Positions 58,901 to 64,000 of a stretch of 64,000 nt of DNA are shown here, in pieces (position 1 is the stretch's first letter; the number at the start of each line of letters is the position of its first letter). The stretch spans positions 9,699,396 to 9,763,395 of the forward strand of contig OW203722.1 in assembly GCA_934045075.1 (NCBI GenBank), read 5' to 3'. The notes under the pieces were generated by a model. It had not been told where the DNA came from and did not search any database. It saw nothing but the letters and a program-made list of their open reading frames with translations. The position numbers and the translations under genes are program-made. This DNA is from Yponomeuta sedellus. Taxonomy: Eukaryota > Arthropoda > Insecta > Lepidoptera > Yponomeutidae.

Positions 58901-61135
58901 GCAACGAATATAATCAAGGTTATCGAAAACTTACCAACAGAAGTGGGACTTTTTGACGAACAGTCATTGTGTGGCGGGAATCCCTTCTCTCTTTTGTCCT
59001 CCAGTTCTGTATCGGAATCCAATATGCTTGGTAACGAGCTCGCTTTTGTTCGAAAATTGAAGCCGGGAGAAAGAAAGTTGCTCGTTTCTATTCTCCTGGT
59101 GTTCTTGTCATCTCTTGGCGAGCTACTGCCCTTGGACGGAATAGAGGACTGGTTTATAGAGAGGACCGACTGGGGCGAAGCTGCAGGGGATATAATGAGG
59201 CGCAAATTGACAGGATTGACTGGCGTGAGACATTCCTGGTCGTACGGGGAGCTCAACTGGCGGCCTTCGATGAAGTAAGTTTTATGACCTGAATACCAAA
59301 ATCGAATTAATTGTCGCCATCGGCAACTAAAGGACAACCCGTTTATTGTAGAGTTTTACCTAAGACATCCTCGCCTTCCTCCAAAACGTATGAGCCTCCT
59401 AAAAATCTACTCGTTTCCTCGGATATATGGACTCGTCCAGGTTTCCCTGTGGATTCCATCTTGTTAGCGAAAGTGACATCGTTACTCCAGACATCGAACT
59501 TGAATCGCTTGGTACCGACAATGCCGCAAAGAACCGTACCAGTATGAACGCCTACTCTCATGTTAATACCTTCACCACATTCCCTGTCGAATTCTTGAAT
59601 CGCATTTATCATTCCTGTAAAAGAGTTATAGTAGATAGGTATACCTTTGTATCTTTCGACTTATAGACAAAACCAGAGAAATGTGTAATAAATTACTCAC
59701 CTAGTCCCATCTCAACACAGCACGTGGCGTGATCAGGCCTAGGCTCAGGACAACCAGACACGCAATAATAACAATCCCCTAAAGTAGATATCTTCTCACA
59801 ACCGTGTATCTGACACAGCTCATCAAACTTCTCAAACAGATCATTCAGTATGTTGACTAACTCATCGGCGCCTTTGCTGCTGGACATCTTAGTGAAGCCA
59901 ACTATGTCCGCGAATAATATGCTCACGTTATCCATACAGCTCATGTTAAAAGGCCGGAAAAGTGATTTTATATCCGAGGCGCCAGGGTTTGAGTTTCTGT
60001 GGCTGAGGGGGTCGTGAGTTTTTAGGTTGCTCTCCGAGTCTACCACTTGCTCTTCCATGAGCCAACTGGCCAGCTTCGGCGGCATCACAGAGTGAATCAT
60101 CTTCTCTTTCAACTGCTTCTCCATCTCGACCTGCCGCCTCACTAACAGGCTTTGACCTACTTTCATGAAAGTGCCCCTCATTCTAACAAATGTCATCAAA
60201 TAAATATGTACACCAATAATGTGCACACACAGTTGAAGTAGTATTCTGACAATCATTCCTGGATAGTGCCATTCCTGGTTGTTCATATGCAGGAGGATGT
60301 TCAACATTTCAAATACTATTGAGTACAACAGTCCAATAATAAAGCAAGCATACAGAGGCAGTGGGGTCAAAGTGTAGATGATGAGGAGGATCTCAATGCA
60401 CATGATGAAGTGTCCAGATTGGCTGATATCCGCAGCCTGGTATGCTGCTACCTCCAGCTGCGTCGTCAGTGTAACTAAAGACAAGCTAAGCGCGCACAGC
60501 GCCAGTGCCATCACAAGTGACAACTTGAAGGTGTACATTTTGTAAATATTCATAAATGTGGCGGACAGCATAGCGGATGTTATCAGGAGGACTCCAGCAA
60601 ATATTGAACACAGAAAGGGCCATTTTACTGTGATGCCATTTGAACCAAGGACCACAAAATATACAAACCATGATATAGAAAATATCAAAATGTACAAAAG
60701 TGCAAATCTGAAAGAGGACAAAATACTAAGTAGGACATATCGTTAAATATATAATAAACTATTGCATAGGTACATCAAACAGTAAAATCAATGGATGCAG
60801 AAAAGTAACATTTAGAACACATTAATAACAAAAAAGAAAAAGTCATACCTGAATCTGAGTCTAATTTGTCTGAAGGAACTGTGTCTGTACTGACCCTCTA
60901 GAATCTCTGAATCAAATCGAGGGTTCCACCAGATGCCTGGAGCTGCCCTTTCGAAGGCGATGGGAATAGCAAGTCCACAGCAGTTGGTGGTGGGACTGTT
61001 GTGTGCCAGGTAAGCCTGAATGTGGGGTGCCATGCGGATCTGAGCATCTTCAGCCTCTGAGCACTCTGCTTCATGTTTGATATCAAACTGATCTGTGCTC
61101 TCCTTGCAGTTCACACAACCACTCTGAATACTCAT
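54178..61135 (-). CDS. Ac13E: Adenylyl cyclase type 9 / Ac13E-like, complete
   Basis: Seven exons on the minus strand (61135-60849, 60707-59701, 59614-59360, 59288-58935, 58087-57702, 57150-56938, 55989-54178) join in frame to 1437 residues. The enzyme converts ATP to cAMP at the plasma membrane downstream of Gs. Seen: six membrane spans (about 97-250); catalytic C1a with the two metal-binding aspartates D363 (FADIVGF) and D407 (STLGDCYY), 44 apart as in other cyclases; a long linker; a second six-span block with sequons in an outer loop; and catalytic C2 with K1298 (EKIKTIG), D1375 (YYDIWG), N1382 and R1386. Linker motif SGIRSTSRRSSIQQQ and the C1a wording fit vertebrate ADCY9, whose fly homologue is Ac13E. 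An in-frame stop precedes the chosen ATG. Human ADCY9, from memory, is about 1350 residues; the extra length is linker. Confidence 0.93.
55995..56595. other. Cyclase intron 6
   Basis: No exon seen; a 94-codon plus-strand frame at 56106-56390 has no domain. Confidence 0.5.
56596..56765 (+). repeat. tRNA-derived SINE in a cyclase intron
   Basis: A-box-like TTGGTCTACCTGGTTGGTAT, T-arm-like GGGTTTGATTCCCAC, then a body with CTTGTACACAAGG. It lies antisense to the cyclase. Confidence 0.6.
56938..57150 (-). CDS. Ac13E: Ac13E exon 6: linker with the SRRSSIQQQ motif
   Basis: Residues 764-834. It ends with DSGIRSTSRRSSIQQQ, a strongly conserved type 9 cyclase segment and a plausible phosphorylation site. 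It is in phase 0 at both ends (acceptor CATTCTCAG, donor GTAAAT). Confidence 0.85.
57155..57700. other. Cyclase intron 5
   Basis: No additional exon seen. Confidence 0.5.
57702..58087 (-). CDS. Ac13E: Ac13E exon 5: C1b linker
   Basis: Residues 635-763. KFKGWKVPRFLRK resembles the start of the ADCY9 C1b region; the rest is polar linker. Splice phases (1 in, 0 out) fit both neighbours; donor GTGATT is suboptimal, so this 3' edge is the least certain of the gene. Confidence 0.75.
58090..58930. other. Cyclase intron 4
   Basis: No additional exon seen. Confidence 0.5.
58935..59288 (-). CDS. Ac13E: Ac13E exon 4: C1a tail and C1b linker
   Basis: Residues 517-634. It begins HKTYFIEGRQ, the standard end of C1a, then becomes a serine/proline-rich low-complexity linker. 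The acceptor is GTATTCAG and the donor GTAAGT. Confidence 0.85.
59360..59614 (-). CDS. Ac13E: Ac13E exon 3: end of C1a
   Basis: Residues 432-516, containing MRVGVHTGTVLCGIVG and FKFDVWSNDV, both diagnostic of class III cyclase C1 domains of the type 9 group. Donor GTAAAA. Confidence 0.92.
59701..60707 (-). CDS. Ac13E: Ac13E exon 2: first membrane domain and most of C1a
   Basis: Residues 96-431: six hydrophobic helices, a coiled linker (RRQVEMEKQLKEKMIHSVMP) and C1a with both metal-binding aspartates. The acceptor is CTCTTTCAG and the donor GTGAGT. Confidence 0.93.
60849..61135 (-). CDS. Ac13E: Ac13E exon 1: cytoplasmic N terminus
   Basis: Residues 1-95, cysteine- and acid-rich, leading to FRQIRLRFR just before the first membrane span. 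The start is supported by an in-frame TAA immediately upstream and by continuity with exon 2. Donor GTATGA. Confidence 0.85.
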
Positions 61136-62629
61136 TTTTTAATCCAGAGGGTTTATATATCAAATTTCATTAAATCTGCTTCATGGTTTTATAGACTGGA
61201 TCTTGCAAAACTCCATGTTAATCTCTGTTTCACAAAAAACCTAAAATAAGGGTAAATAATCTCTATTTTGTATGAATGGCTTAGACTAGACTTAAACTAC
61301 TGTTGTTTCCAATGTGTTGGCAAATTCTCCTGCTGTTTACAAAACTTGTCAACAGAATTGGGCACATAGAAGCGATTTCATAATAGCAACGGAACTGGCT
61401 GTTTGAGACACCTTTAAACCTTGGTGAATTTGTCTGTTTAACAAATTCACCAAGGTTTAAGGGTATCTCAAACTTTGTACTAATAGATGTGTGTTAGTCG
61501 GTTGGAGAGTAAAGTTCGGGGAAAATCACTATCCCAAGTCGAAAAAATAATTTCTTGACTACACTATTGTATATTTGCACCTATAGCAATAATTAATAGT
61601 ATTCACCTTCAACATTTTTCAGAAACTCAATTCTGTACCATTAAGGTAAGGGCACAACATACTAAATCTAAAGAAACATTTTCACACACGGCGGCACTGG
61701 TCCTTATATTTATTCAAACACGAAGAACATTATGAAATACGCTAAAATTGATTTTATTTCACAAACAAAATATTCGTCCTCTCGACAACAGCAGAAAAGA
61801 CACGAAAAAGTAATGAATGAATGATGCAGTGGATTGAGAATATCTAAATAAATGAGTGGATCGTACGTTCACAAAATCAGCTGTCAGCTGTCAAAAAAAG
61901 TATGGTTCTGTGGACTGGAACTTCTAGAACTCAGATTACGGACTAAAGCTTAGAATAAGAACTAAAGCATAGAAGGAGTTCTAAAATGAACACCAGACAC
62001 ATTTCTGTCTCGTTAGTTTGAAACGTCGCCAACCACGTGTTAGACAGAGAAAAATATAGTAGTGTGATGTTTTATTATTCAAAACGTCCACCCTCAATTG
62101 ACAACATTTCATTTTTTTAGCATACGGATTTTATTGTCCTAAAGGAAACTACATACAAAATAAAACGAAACGTATTTTTTTATTTTCTGAAACACGCACG
62201 TTTTCTTATATTTTTTACATTTTAAAGTTTAAAATATTTTTACCGGAAGTGACGAAACAACGAGGCTCACAATATGTTTACTTTTGCCTAATATCCAAAA
62301 AAAAAAATATAGTTACAAATGTCATTTTAGTATTGCCAGGGCCATGTTAAAAAACAGTTTCTGAATTTTTTTAACATAATTATGCAAATATGTTTTTCTT
62401 TTATACAATTGAATCAGCTTAGTTCAATTCATTATCCCTTATATGTAGTTGTTCCTTTTTTGTCAAATGTACTTTGTGTTGGCAAAGCCTTTATCTGCGT
62501 TCGGAGTGTTTTTGCTGCCAGTTTGTTACTTTTGTAGCTACTTTTTCAAGGTTATTTATAATGGTATGGTAAGTATAAAGTATGGTAACCCTGATATTAT
62601 GTTGTGTGGTTTGCCTTGCGTAGGTAGGT
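61136..62629. promoter_or_regulatory. 5' flank shared by the cyclase gene and the LTR element
   Basis: It holds the cyclase 5' untranslated region and presumably its promoter. No clear TATA box or initiator can be assigned. An inverted repeat lies at 61401-61473. Confidence 0.4.
61401..61473. repeat. 33-bp hairpin upstream of the cyclase gene
   Basis: Arms 61401-61433 and 61441-61473 match except at two positions, around CCTTGGTGAATTTGT; 7-base loop. Confidence 0.85.
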
Positions 62630-62843
62630 AGTTATGTGTTCACCTCAATCCTCTACTAGTAGAGTTGTACTGAACGTCCGTGCTGACTCAGCGATGTGAA
62701 GTATGCGAAGTCAGCTGTAACATGTTAGCCTAAGAATATCTTGTTTATGATTGAATCAATACAGTAGCGCTCTCCGAATCGAGTGGACGTATTCGTTAGT
62801 TTTATTTTAGTTTTTAAAAACACTCCAAAGCTCCCCCAAAACT
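62630..62843 (+). repeat. Putative 5' LTR
   Basis: The edges are inferred: the segment starts AGTTATGTG and ends AAACT, a short inverted AGTT/AACT pair typical of errantiviral LTRs, and ends four bases before the primer-binding site. The 3' LTR lies outside the window, so the ends cannot be confirmed. Confidence 0.6.
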
Positions 62844-62847
62844 TATC

Positions 62848-62865
62848 TGGCGCAGCCGGTAGGAT
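62848..62865 (+). other. Primer-binding site, tRNA-Ser type
   Basis: TGGCGCAGCCGGTAGGAT is complementary to the CCA-tailed 3' end of an insect tRNA-Ser, the primer used by the 17.6/297 group. Confidence 0.85.
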
Positions 62866-63336
62866 CCGGTTAATTAGCTGTGTAGACCTCGCGAGTTTTC
62901 CGTCATCAAACTCTGGCAGTTTCCGCGAGCTAGTCTGCGCGATCCGCTAAGCCTGGATCCTCGAACCAAAAAAATCTGACAAGGACGGACGGAGGCGATC
63001 ACAGGTGCATCAAACTCTGCACGGTGACGCAGGAGACGAGCATGGGATTGCTTGGTTGGTGAGTGAAATTTTTTGCCTTCCTTCCTCTCCCATTCCTCAT
63101 TGTGTTATTCATGAGATAAGACTTCTCTCAGTTTAACTTTAATTAAGTAATTTTAAGAAAATAAAAAGTGAAAAGTGAATAAATATATTAATAAAAGTGA
63201 AGAAAATAAAGTAAAAATTAAAATAAGGTTAGTTAAGTATTAGTAGTAGTTTTTTTTAAAGCCGCCTTACTGCGTAGAGTCTCTAAACGCATTTACTCTG
63301 TAAAATCTATCGAGAGCTCTATATCTATACTCTACC

Positions 63337-64000
63337 ATGGAGCAACTTACTGCAGTGCCCAGTGAAATGGTAAAGTTAATTCCCGTTTTTAGCGGTGACA
63401 AAAGGCATTTAAATTTGTTTTTAAGAAAAGCCGAATATATAATAAGTAAATACCATGGCGAACAGGCCCAAAATACCTACTTATATCATATCATCACAAG
63501 TCGATTGGCAGGCGATGCCGCCGCATTACTCTCCGAAAGAGAGGATATTGTGACTTGGGATGGGTTAAAGCGGTTGATGACTCAACACTTTGGCGATCCG
63601 CGCAGCGAAGAGTGTATCGCTCTAGAGCTGGAAGCACTCAGAATTAGACCCACTGAAAGTTACAGTGATTTTTGTAACCGCGTACAGTCAGTTAGATCAG
63701 TCTTATTCTCGAAAGTCAACCAGATAGACAACCCTAACATCAGGCAAAGCAAAATAGCCATTTATAATAACGTGGCCCAAAATGTGTTCCTGCACAATCT
63801 TCCAGAAAACATGGTCAGGATAGTAAGGCTCAAAGCCCCTAACTCACTTGAGGAAGCTCTGAGCGTAGTATTAGAAGAAGTAAACTTTTTGGAGCAGTAC
63901 AACGCTCGCAATAAACTGCACCATAACAGACCGGGTTTAACTAACCCGACCGTCTTCCAACCTAAACCACAGACTCAGTTTGGCTTCAAGCTTCCTGGCC
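63337..64000 (+). CDS. gag: Gag polyprotein of the errantivirus-like element (partial)
   Basis: An open frame of 221 codons starts at the ATG in TCTACCATGG and runs to the window edge without a stop. It is the capsid-type Gag of Ty3/gypsy elements, with the IPVFSGD opening, a hydrophobic LAGDAAALL helix, a WDGLKRLMTQHFGDPR stretch and a charged C-terminal helix. It would form the particle that packages element RNA. No break is visible, so the copy may be young. The nucleic-acid-binding region and pol lie beyond the window. Confidence 0.85.
   Translation, partial: MEQLTAVPSEMVKLIPVFSGDKRHLNLFLRKAEYIISKYHGEQAQNTYLYHIITSRLAGDAAALLSEREDIVTWDGLKRLMTQHFGDPRSEECIALELEALRIRPTESYSDFCNRVQSVRSVLFSKVNQIDNPNIRQSKIAIYNNVAQNVFLHNLPENMVRIVRLKAPNSLEEALSVVLEEVNFLEQYNARNKLHHNRPGLTNPTVFQPKPQTQFGFKLPG

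Larger units (their letters stand above)
62630..64000 (+). mobile_element. Errantivirus-like Ty3/gypsy LTR retrotransposon, 5' part
   Basis: A candidate LTR, a primer-binding site, an A-rich leader and a gag start follow each other in order; the element is cut by the window end. The primer site complementary to tRNA-Ser and the gag type match the 17.6/297/TED group of insect elements, TED being the moth member. It lies head to head with the cyclase gene, about 1.5 kb upstream of its start codon. Confidence 0.85.

Overview
The window is a piece of a moth or butterfly (Lepidoptera) nuclear genome. Three things point there: spliced genes with GT-AG introns; two neuronal or signalling genes whose best family matches are insect proteins; and a dense layer of lepidopteran-type repeats, namely Lep1-like Helitrons, TTAA-flanked piggyBac-type MITEs, several tRNA-derived SINEs, RTE-type LINE tails and a TED-like errantivirus. 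The DNA is AT-rich and gene-poor. I cannot name the species from sequence alone.

Layout. 1-36.7 kb holds no gene I recognise. It is intergenic DNA or the very long first intron of the next gene, filled with SINEs, MITEs, LINE tails and microsatellites. A promoter-like block followed by a signal-peptide-like mini-exon at 3.4-3.5 kb could be the missing 5' end. 36,711-49,688 (+) carries ten exons of a Cys-loop ligand-gated ion channel subunit of the GABA-receptor family, closest by its membrane segments to the insect '8916' (CG8916) subunit. Its introns contain a compact LTR element, a minisatellite and MITE fragments. 49.7-54.2 kb is the region between two convergent genes, with nested MITE and Helitron material. 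54,178-61,135 (-) is a complete seven-exon adenylyl cyclase of the type 9 / Ac13E class (1437 residues). 62,630-64,000 (+) is the 5' LTR, leader and start of gag of an errantivirus-like LTR retrotransposon that runs off the window.

The two host genes are both plausible neuronal components: one a GABA-type receptor subunit, the other a membrane cyclase that makes cAMP downstream of G-protein-coupled receptors. Nothing in the sequence shows that they work together, but as far as I recall both map to the same X-chromosome interval in Drosophila (13E-13F), so their convergent neighbourhood may be old microsynteny. The remaining interest lies in repeat architecture: a 302-bp apparently perfect inverted repeat of a tRNA-bearing unit inside its own target duplication, a TA-flanked palindrome-rich element nested in a TTAA-flanked MITE, and a 1.4-kb LTR element whose gag is fused to RNase H by deletion.
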